Notes: generated by a model not told the origin, from the letters alone. A stretch of 64,000 bases of DNA from Arenimonas caeni (GCF_003024235.1 NZ_KZ679084.1:488557-552556); one strand, 5' to 3'; positions 1 through 12,971 are shown, numbered from the stretch's first letter. Translations and numbers: made by a program.

Positions 1-168
1 GCCACACTGCTTGATGGCCTGCGCGTCGGTGTTGGCGGTGATGAACTCAACGCCCTCCACGCCGGCGTTGACCATGTGCGCCACGGCGTTGCCGCCGCCG
101 CCACCCACGCCCACCACCTTGATCACCGCATTGGGTGCCAGCTTTTCGATCAGTTCAAAATGTGCCAT
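1..168 (-). CDS. ftsZ: Cell division protein FtsZ, N-terminal 56 residues (cut by window edge)
   Basis: FtsZ is the tubulin-like GTPase that polymerises into the cytokinetic Z-ring. Only the first 56 codons are here; the gene runs off position 1. The reading starts [20 protein letters not shown] and continues with the first nucleotide-binding loop ([15 protein letters not shown]), then [14 protein letters not shown], both diagnostic for FtsZ. The ATG at 166-168 is preceded by a strong ribosome site (GGAGGACGAGGAC). It is the last gene of the dcw cluster, 77 bp after ftsA; that is the longest gap in the cluster and may hold an additional ftsZ promoter, though I see no clear consensus. Identification is secure. 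Confidence 0.97.
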   Translation of the reverse strand, partial: MAHFELIEKLAPNAVIKVVGVGGGGGNAVAHMVNAGVEGVEFITANTDAQAIKQCG

Positions 169-245
169 GTCCTCGTCCTCCGTGATTCAAATCCAGGGTT
201 TTCTTTCTGTTCTTGTGTGTGTTGCCTTTGCCTCGAAGACGTCGT

Positions 246-1481
246 TCAGAACTCACCTCGGTACCAGTTCTTGAACTTCGTCCAAATCGTCCCGGCCTTG
301 CCCGCCGACAGCGTCGGGCGGCGCGGGTGTTCAATCTGGCTGCCCCAGAGCAGCAGGCCGACGCCGGTGGCATGCACCGGGTTGCCGACCACTTCGCCCA
401 GGCCGGAGACGTGCTGGGGGATGCCCACCCGCACCGGCATGTGCAGCATTTCCTCGGCCAGCTCGACCACGCCCTCCATGCGCGAGGCGCCGCCGGTCAG
501 CACCAGCCCGGCGCGCACCAGCTCCTCGAAGCCGGAGCGGCGCAGCTCGGCCTGCACGAGCTCGAAGATCTCCTCGTAGCGGTTCTGCACCGCCTCGGCG
601 AGCGCCTGGCGGGCCAGGCGGCGCGGCGGCCGGTCGCCGACGCTGGGCACCTGGATCGACTCCTCGGCGGTGGCCAGCTGGGCCAGGGCGCAAGCGTAGC
701 GGACCTTGATCTGCTCGGCCTCGGGCGTGGGCGTGCGCAGCAGGTGGGCGATGTCGTTGGTCACCTGGTCGCCGGCGATCGGCAGGCTGGCGCTGTGGCG
801 GATCGCACCCTGCACGAACACCGCGATGTCGGTGGTGCCGGCGCCGATGTCCACCAGCACCACGCCCAGCTCCTTCTCGTCGCTGGTGAGCACGGCGGTG
901 CTCGAGGCCAGCGAGCTCAGGATCAGGTCGTCCACCTGCAGGCCGCAGCGCTGCACGCACTTGCTGACGTTGCTGGCCGCCGACTGCGCGCCGGTGACCA
1001 GGTGCGCGCGCACTTCCAGCCGCACGCCGCTCATGCCCACCGGGTTGCGGATGCCTTCCTGGGAGTTGTCGACGATGTATTCCTGGGCGATGGCGTGCAG
1101 GATCTTCTGGTCGGCCGGCACCGCGACCGCCTTGGCGGCCTCGAGCACGCGGTCGAGGTCGGCATAGGTCACCTCGCCGCCCGCCACCGGCACGATGCCG
1201 GGCGAGTTGCGGCATTGGGTGTGGCTGCCGGAGATCGAGGCGTAGACCGAGCGGATCTCGCAGCCGGCCATCAGCTCGGCTTCCTCCACCGCCCGCTGGA
1301 TCGACTGCACCGTGGACTCGATGTCCACCACGACGCCGCGCTTCATGCCGCGCGATTCGTGCGAACCGATGCCGATCACCTCGATTTCCTGGCCCGGCGA
1401 GTACTCGCCCACCAGCGCCGTCACCTTCGACGTGCCGATGTCCAGGCCAACGATCAGCGACTTGTCACCTTTCCTGTTCAT
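246..1481 (-). CDS. ftsA: Cell division protein FtsA (actin-like Z-ring membrane anchor)
   Basis: A 411-residue actin/Hsp70-fold ATPase that tethers FtsZ filaments to the inner membrane and recruits later divisome proteins. The phosphate-1 loop LDIGTSK lies at residues 13-19 and the second phosphate loop VLVDIGAGTTDIAVF mid-protein; LVLTGGASRMEGV is the adenosine motif. The C-terminus IWTKFKNWYRGEF is the amphipathic membrane-targeting helix expected for FtsA. Length is normal for the family. The ATG overlaps the ftsQ stop by 4 bp (ATGA), so ftsQ and ftsA are probably translationally coupled. ftsZ follows. Confidence 0.98.
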   Translation of the reverse strand: MNRKGDKSLIVGLDIGTSKVTALVGEYSPGQEIEVIGIGSHESRGMKRGVVVDIESTVQSIQRAVEEAELMAGCEIRSVYASISGSHTQCRNSPGIVPVAGGEVTYADLDRVLEAAKAVAVPADQKILHAIAQEYIVDNSQEGIRNPVGMSGVRLEVRAHLVTGAQSAASNVSKCVQRCGLQVDDLILSSLASSTAVLTSDEKELGVVLVDIGAGTTDIAVFVQGAIRHSASLPIAGDQVTNDIAHLLRTPTPEAEQIKVRYACALAQLATAEESIQVPSVGDRPPRRLARQALAEAVQNRYEEIFELVQAELRRSGFEELVRAGLVLTGGASRMEGVVELAEEMLHMPVRVGIPQHVSGLGEVVGNPVHATGVGLLLWGSQIEHPRRPTLSAGKAGTIWTKFKNWYRGEF

Positions 1482-2245
1482 GCATTCGTTTCCTGCGACT
1501 CGCTCCCAGCCCCGCCGTTCGCGGGAGGGTTGGGGAGTGGGTTTTCGGGCACGACGTCCTTCCAGACGATCGCGAACCCGTTCGTGTAGCGAAGGTCGGC
1601 CCGCGCCACCCGGCGCGCCGGGTCCTGGCGAAGCTGCGGCAGCATCCGCGCGAAGCGCGCCAGCCTGGCCTGCGGGTCGCCGCGGCCGGCCTCGAGCTCG
1701 GTGCCGTCGCCGAGCACCAGGCTCCAGCTGCCGCGCGCGCTGAGCCTGACGATTTCCACGCGCAGGCCCAGGGGCAGGAACAGCGGCCGGGCGATGCCGT
1801 ACATCGACATCAGCTCCGAGGCCCGGTCCTCCGGGCCGTCGAACACCGGCAGGCCGGCGCCGGCGCCTGGCGGCGCGGCGAACAGGCGGCCCTGCTCGCT
1901 GAGCATCCGGCCGTCGGCCCAGCGCGCCACCGGCAGGTGCTCCTTCAGGCCCACCTCCAGGCGGTCGGGCCAGCGCTTGCGCACTTCCACGTGCTGCACC
2001 CAGGGCAACGCGGCCACCGAGCTGCGCACGGCGTCGAGGTCGACGGCGAAGAAGCCGCCCTGCACGTGCGGCAGCACGGCTTCGCGCACGGTGGCCTCGT
2101 CGACCTGGGCGAACGCACCGGTCACGGCCAGCTTGCGCATCGGCCAGCGCTCGCCCGCGATCCAGCCGTTGAATACGGCCACCACCGGCAGCGCGACCAG
2201 TCCGATCGCCAGGATCCAGGCCGCCAGGCGCATCAGGGCGCTCAT
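1478..2245 (-). CDS. ftsQ: Cell division protein FtsQ
   Basis: A 255-residue bitopic inner-membrane protein that joins FtsB/FtsL in the divisome. One transmembrane helix at about residues 6-27 follows a short cytoplasmic N-terminus; a POTRA domain follows (about 36-105, starting [21 protein letters not shown]), then the beta domain. I use the ATG at 2243-2245, which overlaps the ddlB stop by 4 bp; the frame stays open further upstream but that would run inside ddlB. The C-terminal tail ([16 protein letters not shown]) is low-complexity and encoded by a GC-rich, hairpin-like stretch at about 1500-1540, unlike the rest of the protein (see findings). Confidence 0.95.
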   Translation of the reverse strand: MSALMRLAAWILAIGLVALPVVAVFNGWIAGERWPMRKLAVTGAFAQVDEATVREAVLPHVQGGFFAVDLDAVRSSVAALPWVQHVEVRKRWPDRLEVGLKEHLPVARWADGRMLSEQGRLFAAPPGAGAGLPVFDGPEDRASELMSMYGIARPLFLPLGLRVEIVRLSARGSWSLVLGDGTELEAGRGDPQARLARFARMLPQLRQDPARRVARADLRYTNGFAIVWKDVVPENPLPNPPANGGAGSESQETNA

Positions 2246-3209
2246 GCCCCGCCCTCCCCGGCCGGCAGGCTGGTCTCGAGCACGCGCCAGCACAGCTCCT
2301 CGAAGGAAATGCCGAGTTCGCGCGCGGCCTTGGGCACCAGCGAGTGGCTGGTCATGCCCGGCGCGGTGTTCACTTCGAGCAGGTAGTTGTTGCCGGCGGC
2401 GTCGCGCATCACGTCAACGCGGCCCCAGCCGCTGCAGCCTGCGGCGCGGAAGGCGGCCAGCGCCAGCGCGCGGATCGCGTCCTCGTCGCCGCCCTGCAGG
2501 CCCGGGCACAAGTACTGGGTGTCCTCGGCCTGGTACTTGGCGTGGTAGTCGTAATACTCGCCGGCCGGCACGATGCGGATGCTGGGCAGGGCCAGGTCGC
2601 CGAGCACGCCGACGGTGTACTCGCCGCCCACCACCAGCTGCTCCATCAGCAGCTCGCCCGGGTAGCGCGCGGCCAGCTCGACGGCGGCATCCAGGCCGGC
2701 CTCGTCGAACACGCGCGAGACGCCCACGCTCGAGCCCTCGCAGGCCGGCTTGACGATCACCGGCAGGCCCAGTTCACGCGCGGCGGCGCGTACCGCGGCG
2801 GTGTCGCCGCGGGCCAGGCGCACGTAGCGCGGCGTCGGCAGCCCCAGCGACAGCCAGACCTGCTTGGTGCGGATCTTGTCCATCGCCAGCGCCGTACCGA
2901 GCACGCCCGAGCCGGTCAGCGGCACGCCCAGCGCCTCGCACAGGCCCTGCAGCACGCCGTCTTCGCCGCCGCCCTTGTTGCCGTGCAGGATGTTGAATAC
3001 GCGGTCGAAGCGCTTGTCCACCAGCGCCTGCACCAGCGCCGGGATGCCGTCGACGGCGTGCGCGTCGATGCCGCGTGCGCGCAGCGCCTCGAGCACGTTG
3101 CGGCCCGACTCGAGCGACACCTCGCGCTCGGCGCTGGTGCCGCCCATCAGCACGGCGACGCGGCCGAAGTCCTTCGGGTCGGACAGGCGCAGCGGGGCGA
3201 TGGCGGGCG

Positions 3210-3213
<4 letters not shown>
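2242..3213 (-). CDS. ddlB: D-alanine--D-alanine ligase
   Basis: A 323-residue ATP-grasp enzyme making D-Ala-D-Ala for the peptidoglycan stem peptide. Seen: the N-terminal [19 protein letters not shown] motif, [14 protein letters not shown] at about residue 77, the ATP-grasp lysine segment [18 protein letters not shown], and the C-terminal metal/phosphate motif [18 protein letters not shown]. The HG...GEDG loop is two residues longer than in E. coli DdlB (HGRGGEDG). I believe this is usual in Xanthomonadales but cannot verify it. It overlaps murC upstream and ftsQ downstream by 4 bp each, the standard dcw position for ddlB. Confidence 0.97.
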
Positions 3214-4642
<1,429 letters not shown>

Positions 4643-4646
<4 letters not shown>

Positions 4647-5728
4647 GCGCGGGCCTCCTCGAGCACGATGCCGGCGACGCGCTCGGCGGCGTCGGCGTGG
4701 GCGATGGCGCGGGCGGCCCCGGCCATGGCCAGGCGGCGCGCGGCGTCGGGCAGCAGGCCACCGGCCACGGCGGCCATGCGCTCGGCGAAACCCTCGCCTT
4801 CCGGCACCATCACGGCGGCACCGGCCTCGACCAGGTATTCGGCGTTGCGGGTCTGGTGGTCGTCGACCGCAGCCGGGAACGGCACCAGCACCGAACCGAC
4901 GCCGGCGGCGCACAGCTCGGCCAGGGTCAGCGCGCCGGCGCGGCACACCACCAGGTCGGCCCAGCCATAGGCCTCGGCCATGTCGGCGATGAAGGGTTCG
5001 ACGCTGGCCGCCACGCCGGCCTCGGCGTAGGTGGCGCGGGTGGCGTCGGCGTGGCGTTCGCCGCACTGGTGGCGCACCTGCGGACGCTGGTCGGCCGGCA
5101 GCCCGGCCAGTACCTGCGGCAGCACGCGATTGAGCGCGTTCGCGCCCTGGCTGCCGCCCAGCACCAGCAGGCGCGGCGCGCCGCCACGACCTTCGAAACG
5201 CGCGGCCGGCGCCGGCAGCGCGGCGATCGCCGGGCGCACGGGGTTACCCACCACCTCGGCCTTGCCGGCCGGGAAGCTGCCCGGGAAGCCGCACAGGACG
5301 CGGCGCGCGAAGCGCGAGAGCACGCGGTTGGTCAGGCCCGGGGCGCGGTTCTGCTCGTGCACCAGCAGCGGCCGGCGCAGCAGCCAGGCACACAGGCCGC
5401 CCGGGCCGGCGACGTAGCCGCCGAAGCTCACCACGGCGCGCGGGCGCAGGCGGCGCAGCACCGCCAGCGCCTGCAGGCAGGCGCGCGCCAGGCCGAACGG
5501 CGCCTTGAGCAGCGCCAGCACGCCCTTGCCGCGCAGGCCGCGCACGCGCAGGGTTTCCACCTCGATGCCGGACGACGGCACCAGCCGGGTCTCCATGCCG
5601 CCTTCCGAACCCAGCCAGACGACGGGCACGTCGCGCCGGCGCAGGGCCTCGGCCACGGCCAGGCCGGGGAAGATGTGGCCGCCGGTGCCACCGGCCAGGA
5701 TCAGCACGGGCGCGTTGCCGGCGCTCAT
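4643..5728 (-). CDS. murG: UDP-GlcNAc:undecaprenyl-PP-MurNAc-pentapeptide GlcNAc transferase
   Basis: A 361-residue GT28 glycosyltransferase at the cytoplasmic membrane face; it converts lipid I to lipid II. The N-terminal glycine loop [20 protein letters not shown] is the MurG signature. [32 protein letters not shown] and [19 protein letters not shown] are the acceptor- and donor-binding segments. The start ATG (5726-5728) overlaps ftsW by 4 bp. Upstream in-frame codons lie inside ftsW and lack homology, so I do not extend it. Confidence 0.98.
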
Positions 5729-7044
5729 GCCACCGCTCCGATCTTCGGTTCGACGCGATGGCGCGAGCCACGCGGACCCGCGCTGGCCGGCATCACCGCG
5801 GCCGGCGACTGCTCCGGCATCGGCGCGTCGAAGCGCGGCGCGGACTCGTCGGCCGGCACCGCACCGGCGCCGCGCAGGCGCGCGACCTGGCGCTCGGCCC
5901 GGTCGAGCTCGTAGCTCACGCGAAGCAGCAGGCCGATGGCCGCACAGGTGATCAGCACGCTCGAGCCACCCGAGGACACCAGCGGCAGGGTCAGGCCCTT
6001 GGTGGGCAGCAGGCCAAGGTTCACGCCGATCGAAACGAAGGCCTGCAGGCTGATCCACAGGCCCACGCCGAAGGCGCAGAAGCCGGCGAAGTAGCGCCGC
6101 ATCTCGACCGCGCGCAGGCCGATGCTGAAGGTGCGCCAGGCGAACAGCGCGAACAGCGCGATGATGCCCACCGAACCGGCGAAGCCCAGTTCCTCGGCCG
6201 TCACCGAGAAGATGAAATCCGTGTGCGCCTCGGGCAGGTAGAACAGCTTCTGCACGCTGCCGCCCAGGCCGACGCCGAACCACTCGCCGCGGCCGATCGC
6301 GATCAGGGCCTGGGTGAGCTGGAAGCCGTCGTTGAACGGGTCTTCCCAGGGATTGAGGAAGGACTTCAGGCGCGCCACGCGGTAGGGCGCGGCCACCGCC
6401 ACCGCCGCCAGCACCGGCAGCACCGCGGCGCCGATCAGCAGCAGGTGGGCGATGCGCGCGCCACCGAGCCAGACCATGCCGGCGGTGATGGCGATAATCA
6501 GGGCGGCCGAACCGAAGTCGGGCTGCAGCAGGAGCAGCAGCACCAGGAAGCCGGCCACGCCCAGCGGCTTGAGCAGGGTGGACCACTTCTGGCCGATCTC
6601 GTCGCGGTAGCGCACGACGTAGCTGGCCAGCCAGATGATCAGCAGCAGCTTGACCGCCTCGACCGCCTGGAACTTCGACACGCCCAGGTTGATCCAGCGC
6701 TGCGCGCCGTTGACCGTGTAGCCGATGCCCGGCATGAACACCAGGCCAAGCAGCACGATGCAGGCCAGCAGCAGCAGGTGGTTGTGGCGCTCGATGAGCT
6801 TGAGTTCGGTGCGCATCAGGCCGATGGCCAGCGCCGCGCCCAGCCCGAGGAACACCACGTGGCGGGTGAGGAAGTAGAACGGGCCGACGTCCAGGCCCTC
6901 GGCGATGGCGATCGAGCTCGAGCCGACCATCACCACGCCGAAGCCGGCCAGCACCAGGGCAAGGCCGAGCAGCAGCGGGTCGTAGCGCCCGCCGATCTGC
7001 TCGAGCTTGGTGGCCTGGCTGGCGCGCTCGTCGAGGAAGCTCAT
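5725..7044 (-). CDS. ftsW: Septal peptidoglycan glycosyltransferase FtsW (SEDS family)
   Basis: A 439-residue polytopic membrane protein with about ten hydrophobic helices. SEDS proteins polymerise lipid II into glycan strands with a partner class B PBP, here FtsI from the same operon. Recognisable are the FtsW core [36 protein letters not shown], and the C-terminal loop [18 protein letters not shown]. The N-terminus is cytoplasmic and charged, and the C-terminal about 60 residues form a proline/alanine-rich tail that is probably disordered. It follows mraY by 1 bp and overlaps murG. Confidence 0.97.
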   Translation of the reverse strand: MSFLDERASQATKLEQIGGRYDPLLLGLALVLAGFGVVMVGSSSIAIAEGLDVGPFYFLTRHVVFLGLGAALAIGLMRTELKLIERHNHLLLLACIVLLGLVFMPGIGYTVNGAQRWINLGVSKFQAVEAVKLLLIIWLASYVVRYRDEIGQKWSTLLKPLGVAGFLVLLLLLQPDFGSAALIIAITAGMVWLGGARIAHLLLIGAAVLPVLAAVAVAAPYRVARLKSFLNPWEDPFNDGFQLTQALIAIGRGEWFGVGLGGSVQKLFYLPEAHTDFIFSVTAEELGFAGSVGIIALFALFAWRTFSIGLRAVEMRRYFAGFCAFGVGLWISLQAFVSIGVNLGLLPTKGLTLPLVSSGGSSVLITCAAIGLLLRVSYELDRAERQVARLRGAGAVPADESAPRFDAPMPEQSPAAVMPASAGPRGSRHRVEPKIGAVA

Positions 7045-7045
7045 G

Positions 7046-8128
7046 TCAGCGCACCTTCAACGTGGCCAGGCCGACCAGCACGAGCATCACCGAGATGATC
7101 CAGAAGCGCACGATCACGCGCGGCTCCGGCCAGCCCTTGAGCTCGAAGTGGTGGTGGATGGGCGCCATGCGGAACACGCGGCGGCCGGTGAGCTTGAAGC
7201 TGGCGACCTGGATCATCACCGACAGCGTCTCGATGACGAAGATGCCGCCCATCAGCACCAGGATCGCCTCCTGGCGCACGATCACGGCGATGGTGCCGAT
7301 CACCGCGCCCAGCGCCAGTGCGCCGATGTCGCCCATGAACACCATCGCCGGATAGGTGTTGAACCACAGGAAACCCAGCCCGGCGCCGGCGATGGCCGCG
7401 CAGACGATGGTGATCTCGCCCGCGCCCGGGATCGACGGGATCTGCAGGTACTCGGAAAACACCGCGTTGCCCGAGGCATAGGCGAACACGCCCAGCGCGC
7501 CGGCCACCAGCACCGTCGGCATGATCGCCAGGCCGTCGAGGCCGTCGGTCAGGTTGACCGCGTTGGAGAAGCCGACGATCCAGAAGTAGGCCAGCACCAC
7601 GAAGCCCGCGCCCAGCGGGATCGCGAAGTCCTTGAGCAGCGGCAGGAACAGCGTGGTGTTGTTGGCGTGATCGGCGGTGAAGAACAGCACCAGCGCCGCG
7701 GCCAGGCCGAACAGCGACTGCAGCGCGTACTTGTGCCGCGACTTCAGCCCGTTCGGGTCGCGCCGGACGATCTTGATCCAGTCGTCGAGCCAGCCGATGG
7801 CGCCGAAGGCCAGCATCACCGCCAGCAGCACCCAGACGTAGCGGTTGCGCAGATCGGCCCAAAGCAGCGTCGACAGGGCGATGGTGAGCAGGATCAGCGC
7901 GCCGCCCATGGTCGGCGTGCCGGCCTTGGAGAAGTGGCTCTGCGGGCCGTCGCTGCGGATCGGCTGGCCGCCCTTGAGCCGGGCCAGGCGGGCGATCACC
8001 CGCGGGCCCAGCCACAGCGAGAGCAGCAGCGCGGTGAGCGCGCCGAGGATGCCGCGGAAGGTGATGTAGCCGAACAGCGGCGGCATCCACCCCATCTCGT
8101 GCAGCCAGCGGGCCAGTTCAAGCAGCAT
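7046..8128 (-). CDS. mraY: Phospho-N-acetylmuramoyl-pentapeptide transferase
   Basis: A 360-residue integral membrane enzyme that transfers phospho-MurNAc-pentapeptide from UDP to undecaprenyl phosphate, making lipid I. About ten membrane helices are visible. Signature motifs: [18 protein letters not shown], the Mg-binding [32 protein letters not shown], and [13 protein letters not shown] near the C-terminus. The start ATG at 8126-8128 lies 11 bp inside the murF coding end. Length equals that of E. coli MraY (360). Confidence 0.98.
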   Translation of the reverse strand: MLLELARWLHEMGWMPPLFGYITFRGILGALTALLLSLWLGPRVIARLARLKGGQPIRSDGPQSHFSKAGTPTMGGALILLTIALSTLLWADLRNRYVWVLLAVMLAFGAIGWLDDWIKIVRRDPNGLKSRHKYALQSLFGLAAALVLFFTADHANNTTLFLPLLKDFAIPLGAGFVVLAYFWIVGFSNAVNLTDGLDGLAIMPTVLVAGALGVFAYASGNAVFSEYLQIPSIPGAGEITIVCAAIAGAGLGFLWFNTYPAMVFMGDIGALALGAVIGTIAVIVRQEAILVLMGGIFVIETLSVMIQVASFKLTGRRVFRMAPIHHHFELKGWPEPRVIVRFWIISVMLVLVGLATLKVR

Positions 8129-9500
8129 CGTTTGCGGTTCCTTCGCGGTCGGCGGCCAGCAGCGCGGCCAGCACCTTGTCCATCGCGCTCGAGCGCGAGC
8201 CCTTGACCAGGCAGCGCAGCCCCGCCGGCGCGGCGGCGAGCGCCGGGCCGAGCGCGGCCAGCAGGCCGGCCTGGTCGTCGAAATGGTTTGCGCCGCTGCC
8301 GAAGGCGCGGCTGGCGGCGGCGCTGAGCGTGCCCACCGTCCACAGGCGCTTGATGCCGGCGCGCAGGGCCTGGCTGCCGGCTTCGGCGTGCAGGGCCTCG
8401 GCGCCTTCGCCCAGTTCGAACATGTCGCCCAGCACCAGCCAGGCCTCGCCGCCCGCCTCGGCCAGCGCGGCGATCGCCGCGGCCACCGAACCCGGGTTGG
8501 CGTTGTAGCTGTCGTCCACCAGCACCACGCCGCTGCGCAGCGCGTGCGGCACCTGCCGGCCCGGCACCGGCGGCGCCTCCTGCAGGCCGGCGACGACGTG
8601 TTCGAGCCGGGCACCGGCCGCCAGCGCCAGGCCGGCGGCGGCCAGCGCATTCATCACGCTGTGCCGGCCCGGCAGCGGCAGGCGCAGGCGCGCGTCGCCG
8701 GCCGGCGTGTGCAGGGTGAACTCCGACGCTTCCGCGCCCAGGCGCAGGTCGCTGGCGCGCAGGTCGGCGTCGTTCTCCAGGCCGAAGCGCAGCACGCGCC
8801 GGCCGCCGATGCGCTGCATGAACAGCGGCGCGAAGGCGTCGTCGGCATTGACCACCGCCACGCCGTCATCGGGCAGCGCCTCGTAGACCGCGCCCTTGGT
8901 TTCGGCCACGCCCAGCAGGCTGCCCATGCGCTCGAGGTGGGCCGGCATGATGTTGTTCACCAGCGCCACCTGCGGCGGCACGATCGAGGCCAGGTAGGCG
9001 ATGTCGCCCGGCTTGCCGGCGCCCATCTCGTAGATGGCGAAGCGGGCGTCCTCGGGCGCGTCGAGCACGGCCAGCGGCAGGCCGATCTCGTTGTTGCGGT
9101 TGCCCGGGTTGGCGTAGGCCAGGCCGGCGCGCGAAAGGATCGACAGCACCAGGGTCTTGACCGAGGTCTTGCCGTTGCTGCCGGTCAGCGCCACCACCAC
9201 GGCCGGGCGGCCCTGCTGCACGCCGGCGGCAAGCTCGCCCAGCGCGTCCTGGGTGTCGGCGCACAGCACCTGCGGCAGCACGCAGTCGACCTCGCGCTGA
9301 ACCAGCAGGGCGGCGGCGCCGGCGGCCTGGGCCTGCGCGGTCAGGTCGTGGGCGTCGTGGCGCTCGCCGCGCAGGGCGACGAACAGCGCGCCCGGCTGCA
9401 GCGTGCGGGTGTCGGTGCCGACCGAGGTGACCTCGACGTCGGCGCCCAGGTGCCGGCCTTCGACCCAGCGGGCCACCTGCGAGAGCAGCACCGGCCTCAT
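8118..9500 (-). CDS. murF: UDP-MurNAc-tripeptide--D-alanyl-D-alanine ligase
   Basis: A 460-residue Mur ligase that adds the D-Ala-D-Ala made by DdlB to UDP-MurNAc-tripeptide. The P-loop [11 protein letters not shown] is at about 107-117. The N-terminal domain has [28 protein letters not shown] and [18 protein letters not shown] are the central and C-terminal motifs of MurF rather than MurE. The ATG at 9498-9500 overlaps the murE stop by 4 bp, and the 3' end overlaps mraY by 11 bp. Confidence 0.97.
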   Translation of the reverse strand: MRPVLLSQVARWVEGRHLGADVEVTSVGTDTRTLQPGALFVALRGERHDAHDLTAQAQAAGAAALLVQREVDCVLPQVLCADTQDALGELAAGVQQGRPAVVVALTGSNGKTSVKTLVLSILSRAGLAYANPGNRNNEIGLPLAVLDAPEDARFAIYEMGAGKPGDIAYLASIVPPQVALVNNIMPAHLERMGSLLGVAETKGAVYEALPDDGVAVVNADDAFAPLFMQRIGGRRVLRFGLENDADLRASDLRLGAEASEFTLHTPAGDARLRLPLPGRHSVMNALAAAGLALAAGARLEHVVAGLQEAPPVPGRQVPHALRSGVVLVDDSYNANPGSVAAAIAALAEAGGEAWLVLGDMFELGEGAEALHAEAGSQALRAGIKRLWTVGTLSAAASRAFGSGANHFDDQAGLLAALGPALAAAPAGLRCLVKGSRSSAMDKVLAALLAADREGTANDAA

Positions 9501-10975
9501 GCGCGCGCCTCCAGCAGCGAGCGCGCGACCTGCAGGTCGTCGAACGCATGCTTCACGCCGCCGACCTCCTGGTAGGGCTCGTGGCCCTTGCCGGCCACCA
9601 GCACCACGTCGCCGGCGCCGGCGCCTTCCAGCGCGAGCGCGATGGCGCGGGCGCGGTCGCGCTGCACGGTGACCGCGGCGGCATCGCGGAAGCCTGCGAG
9701 GATGTCGGCGACGATGGCGTCACCGTCTTCGCGGCGCGGGTTGTCGTCGGTGACCACCACGCGGTCGGCGCCTGCCTCGGCGATCGCCGCCATCTGCGGG
9801 CGCTTGCCGGCGTCGCGTTCGCCGCCGCAGCCGAACACGCAGGTGAGCCGGCCCGGCGTGTGGCCGCGCAGGCTGGCCAGGGCCTGTTCCAGCGCGTCGG
9901 GCGTGTGCGCGTAATCGACCACCACCAGCGGCTGCCCGGCGCCGCCGCCGACGCGGCTCATACGGCCACCGACCGGCTGCAGGCGCGGCAGCATCGTCGC
10001 CACGTCGGCCAGCGGCCAACCCAGGGCGCGCAGCGCGCCGGCCACGGCCAGCAGGTTGTCGACATTGAAGCGGCCCAGCAGCGGCGATTCGACCGGCAGG
10101 TGCTGCCCGGCCTCGACCAGCTCGAAGCGCAGGCCCTGGGGCAGCAGCTGCACCGCGTCGGCGCGCAGGCGCGCGGCGGCATTGCCCCGGGCGCTCACGC
10201 CGATCACGTCCACGCCCGCCGCGATGCCGCCGGCCAGGCCGGCGCCGAAGGCGTCGTCGAGGTTGAGCACCACGGCCTGCAGGGTCGGCCAGGCGAACAG
10301 CCGGGCCTTGGCGGCGCCGTAGGCCTCCATGCTGCCGTGGAAGTCGAGGTGGTCGCGGGTGAGGTTGGTGAACACGGCGACGCGGAAGGCGACGGCATCC
10401 ACGCGGCCCTGCTCGAGCGCATGCGAGCTCACTTCCATCGCCACGTGGCTGGCGCCCTGGTCGCGCATGCCGGCGAGCAGGCGGTGCACGGCGATCACGT
10501 CGGGCGTGGTGCGCTCGCCGGGTTCGATCGCGCCGTGCAGGCCGGCGCCGAGCGTGCCGATGGTGCCGGCGGTGGCACCCGACAGGTGCAGGGCCTGGGC
10601 CAGCAGCTGCACGGTGGAGGTCTTGCCGTTGGTGCCGGTGACGCCCACCACCTGCGCCTGGCGCGAGGGCGAGCCGTAGAAACGATCGGCCAGTTCGCCC
10701 TGGCGCGCGCGCAGGCCCGGCACCGCGACCGCGTTCTCCGGCAGCGCCAGGCCTTCCGGCGCCGGCGGCTCGAACAGGATCGCGCCGACGCCGGCGGCCT
10801 CGGCCTGGGCCGCGTGGCGCAGCCCGTGCGTGCTGGCGCCGGCGAGCGCCACGAAGGCGTAGCCGGGGCGGAGTTCGCGGCTGTCGGCGGCCAGGCCGGT
10901 CAGCACCGGATTGAACGCCGGCGGGGGCGCAGCGACGCCCCCGAGCAGTTCGTGCAGCGGCATGGCGCGGCTCAT
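9497..10975 (-). CDS. murE: UDP-MurNAc-L-Ala-D-Glu--meso-2,6-diaminopimelate ligase
   Basis: A 492-residue Mur ligase adding the third stem residue. The P-loop GTNGKTS is at 114-120. DNPR at 411-414 is the specificity motif of meso-diaminopimelate-adding MurE (lysine-adding enzymes have DNPA), so the wall is of the Gram-negative DAP type. [19 protein letters not shown] and [14 protein letters not shown] are further family motifs. The start ATG at 10973-10975 overlaps the ftsI stop by 4 bp; a second in-frame ATG four codons later is possible. Confidence 0.97.
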   Translation of the reverse strand: MSRAMPLHELLGGVAAPPPAFNPVLTGLAADSRELRPGYAFVALAGASTHGLRHAAQAEAAGVGAILFEPPAPEGLALPENAVAVPGLRARQGELADRFYGSPSRQAQVVGVTGTNGKTSTVQLLAQALHLSGATAGTIGTLGAGLHGAIEPGERTTPDVIAVHRLLAGMRDQGASHVAMEVSSHALEQGRVDAVAFRVAVFTNLTRDHLDFHGSMEAYGAAKARLFAWPTLQAVVLNLDDAFGAGLAGGIAAGVDVIGVSARGNAAARLRADAVQLLPQGLRFELVEAGQHLPVESPLLGRFNVDNLLAVAGALRALGWPLADVATMLPRLQPVGGRMSRVGGGAGQPLVVVDYAHTPDALEQALASLRGHTPGRLTCVFGCGGERDAGKRPQMAAIAEAGADRVVVTDDNPRREDGDAIVADILAGFRDAAAVTVQRDRARAIALALEGAGAGDVVLVAGKGHEPYQEVGGVKHAFDDLQVARSLLEARA

Positions 10976-12705
10976 GGGCCTGCCCCCGGCGGCGCGGGCC
11001 GCTTGCGTTCCTTGGCCGCCTGCGCGGCGTACCACTGCTCGATGTCGTCCGGCGGCACGTCCATCAGGCGCAGCGCGCCTTCCATCACGCGGTGGAAGAC
11101 CGGCGCCGACACCGCGCCGCCGCCGTACTCCATTCCCTGCGGCTCGTGGATCACCACGGCCATGGCGAAGCGCGGGTTGGTGGCCGGCACCAGGCCGACG
11201 AACACCGCGGCATAGCGCTTGGCGGCATACCCGCCGCCGTCGGCCTTGCGCGAGGTGCCGGTCTTGCCGGCCACGCGATAGCCCAGCACCGCCGCCCGGC
11301 GCGCCGTGCCATCGGGGCCGACCACGGTCTCGAGCATGCCCATCAGGTCGGAGGCGATGGCCGGGTCCACCACCTGGGTGCCCTCGCCCGCGCCACCCTT
11401 GACGAAGGTCACGTCCATCAGCCGGCCCTCGTTGCCGATGGCGGCGTAGGCACGCGCCAGCTGCAGCGGCGTCACCGACAGGCCGTAGCCGTAGGAGATG
11501 GTGGCCTTCTCGGTCGGACCCCAGCGCCGGACCGGCGGCAGCATGCCCGGCAGCTCGCCCGGGAAACCGCTGCCGGTGCGCTCGCCGAAGCCGAAGCGGC
11601 GGAAGACGTCGTACTGGTGCTCGGTGGAGAGCTCGTTGGACACCTTGATGGCGCCGACGTTCGAGCTCTTGGTCAGGATGCCGGTGAGCGTGAGCATGCC
11701 GTAGTTGCGGAAGTCGCGCGGCATGTAGCCACCCGGCAGGGCGATGTAGCCGGGCGCGGTCTGGATCGGCGTGTCGGGGGTGAACTTGCCCGACTCGAGC
11801 GCGGCCGCGATGGTAATCGCCTTCATCACCGAGCCCGGCTCGAGGATGTCGGTGACGGCGCGGTTGCGGCGCGACTCGCCGTCGGCGCCGACGCGTGAAT
11901 TGGGGTTGTAGGACGGCTGGTTGACCATCGCCAGCACTTCGCCGGTGGGCACGTCGAGCACGACGATCGAGCCGCTCGGCGCGCCGGTCTCGATCAGCGC
12001 CGACTTGAGCTCGCGATAGGCGAGGTACTGGATGCGGCGGTCGATCGACAGCACCAGGTCCTTGCCCGGCTCGGCGGCCTCGACCAGGTCGACGTTCTCG
12101 ACGATGCGACCGCGCCGGTCGCGGATCACGCGCTGGCTGCCTTCCTTGCCGGTCAGCCACTCGTTGAAGGCCAGCTCCAGGCCTTCCTGGCCCTTGTCGT
12201 CGATGTTGGTGAAGCCCAGCACGTGCGCCAGCACCTCGCCGTGCGGGTAGAAGCGCCGGAACTCGCGCTGCGAGTACACGCCCGGGATACCGAGATCGGT
12301 GATCTCGTCGGCCACGTCCGGGTTCAGGTGCCGGCGCAGGTAGACGAACTCCTTGTCGGCACGCTCCGACACGCGCCGGGCCAGCACCTCCTGCGGGATC
12401 TGCAGCGCACGCGCCAGCTCCGGCAGGCGGTCGGCGTGCAGCAGCAGTTCCTTGGGGTTGGCCCAGATCGACTCGACCGGCGAGGACACCGCCAGCGGTT
12501 CGCCGTTGCGGTCGGTGATCATGCCGCGCGAGGTGGCGATGGGGATCTCGCGCAGGAAACGGGCGTCGCCCTGCTGCTGGTAGAACTCCTCGCTGATCAC
12601 CTGCAGGTGCGCGGCGCGCGCCACCAGCACGGCGCAGCAGGCGCCGAGCACGCCGCCGACCACCATCAGGCGCTTGCGCGGGCTGTAGCTGCTGCGCAGG
12701 CTCAT
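10972..12705 (-). CDS. ftsI: Septal transpeptidase FtsI (PBP3)
   Basis: A 577-residue class B penicillin-binding protein that crosslinks septal peptidoglycan with FtsW. There is a short cytoplasmic N-terminus, one membrane helix (about 12-32), a PBP dimerisation domain, then the transpeptidase domain. The three active-site boxes are intact: SVMK at 292-295 (catalytic serine), SSN at 347-349 and KTG at 481-483. The dimerisation domain has [16 protein letters not shown] near residue 59. It overlaps ftsL upstream and murE downstream by 4 bp each. Confidence 0.98.
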   Translation of the reverse strand: MSLRSSYSPRKRLMVVGGVLGACCAVLVARAAHLQVISEEFYQQQGDARFLREIPIATSRGMITDRNGEPLAVSSPVESIWANPKELLLHADRLPELARALQIPQEVLARRVSERADKEFVYLRRHLNPDVADEITDLGIPGVYSQREFRRFYPHGEVLAHVLGFTNIDDKGQEGLELAFNEWLTGKEGSQRVIRDRRGRIVENVDLVEAAEPGKDLVLSIDRRIQYLAYRELKSALIETGAPSGSIVVLDVPTGEVLAMVNQPSYNPNSRVGADGESRRNRAVTDILEPGSVMKAITIAAALESGKFTPDTPIQTAPGYIALPGGYMPRDFRNYGMLTLTGILTKSSNVGAIKVSNELSTEHQYDVFRRFGFGERTGSGFPGELPGMLPPVRRWGPTEKATISYGYGLSVTPLQLARAYAAIGNEGRLMDVTFVKGGAGEGTQVVDPAIASDLMGMLETVVGPDGTARRAAVLGYRVAGKTGTSRKADGGGYAAKRYAAVFVGLVPATNPRFAMAVVIHEPQGMEYGGGAVSAPVFHRVMEGALRLMDVPPDDIEQWYAAQAAKERKRPAPPGAGP

Positions 12706-12971
12706 GGGCGCAGCACCACGATCTGGTCGTCGCCCGGGAAGGTCATGCCCAGGCGCGTGCCGGCCACCTGCTCGATGCGATTGGCCTCCGACCAGGTGGC
12801 CTGCTCGAGCTGCAGGCGGCCGAATTCGATGTTGAGCTCGTCGCGCTGCTTTTCCAGCGTGCTCAGGGCGATGTAGGCCTGCCGGTGCTCGTGGCGCGAC
12901 CAGACCACGCCCAGGGCGCTGGCGATCACCGCCAGGGCAAGGGCCAGCAGCAGGAAGTGCCGGACGCTCAC
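12702..12971 (-). CDS. ftsL: Cell division protein FtsL
   Basis: An 89-residue bitopic protein, one third of the FtsQLB complex that licenses FtsWI. It begins with a GTG (12969-12971) giving (V/M)[14 protein letters not shown], a transmembrane helix at about residues 4-22, then a leucine-patterned coiled coil ([20 protein letters not shown]), and ends with the FtsL-typical [17 protein letters not shown]. The GTG overlaps the rsmH stop as GTGA, mirroring the ATGA couplings elsewhere in this cluster; I see no better start. FtsL sequences are poorly conserved, so position between rsmH and ftsI carries much of the call. Confidence 0.93.
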   Translation of the reverse strand: MSVRHFLLLALALAVIASALGVVWSRHEHRQAYIALSTLEKQRDELNIEFGRLQLEQATWSEANRIEQVAGTRLGMTFPGDDQIVVLRP

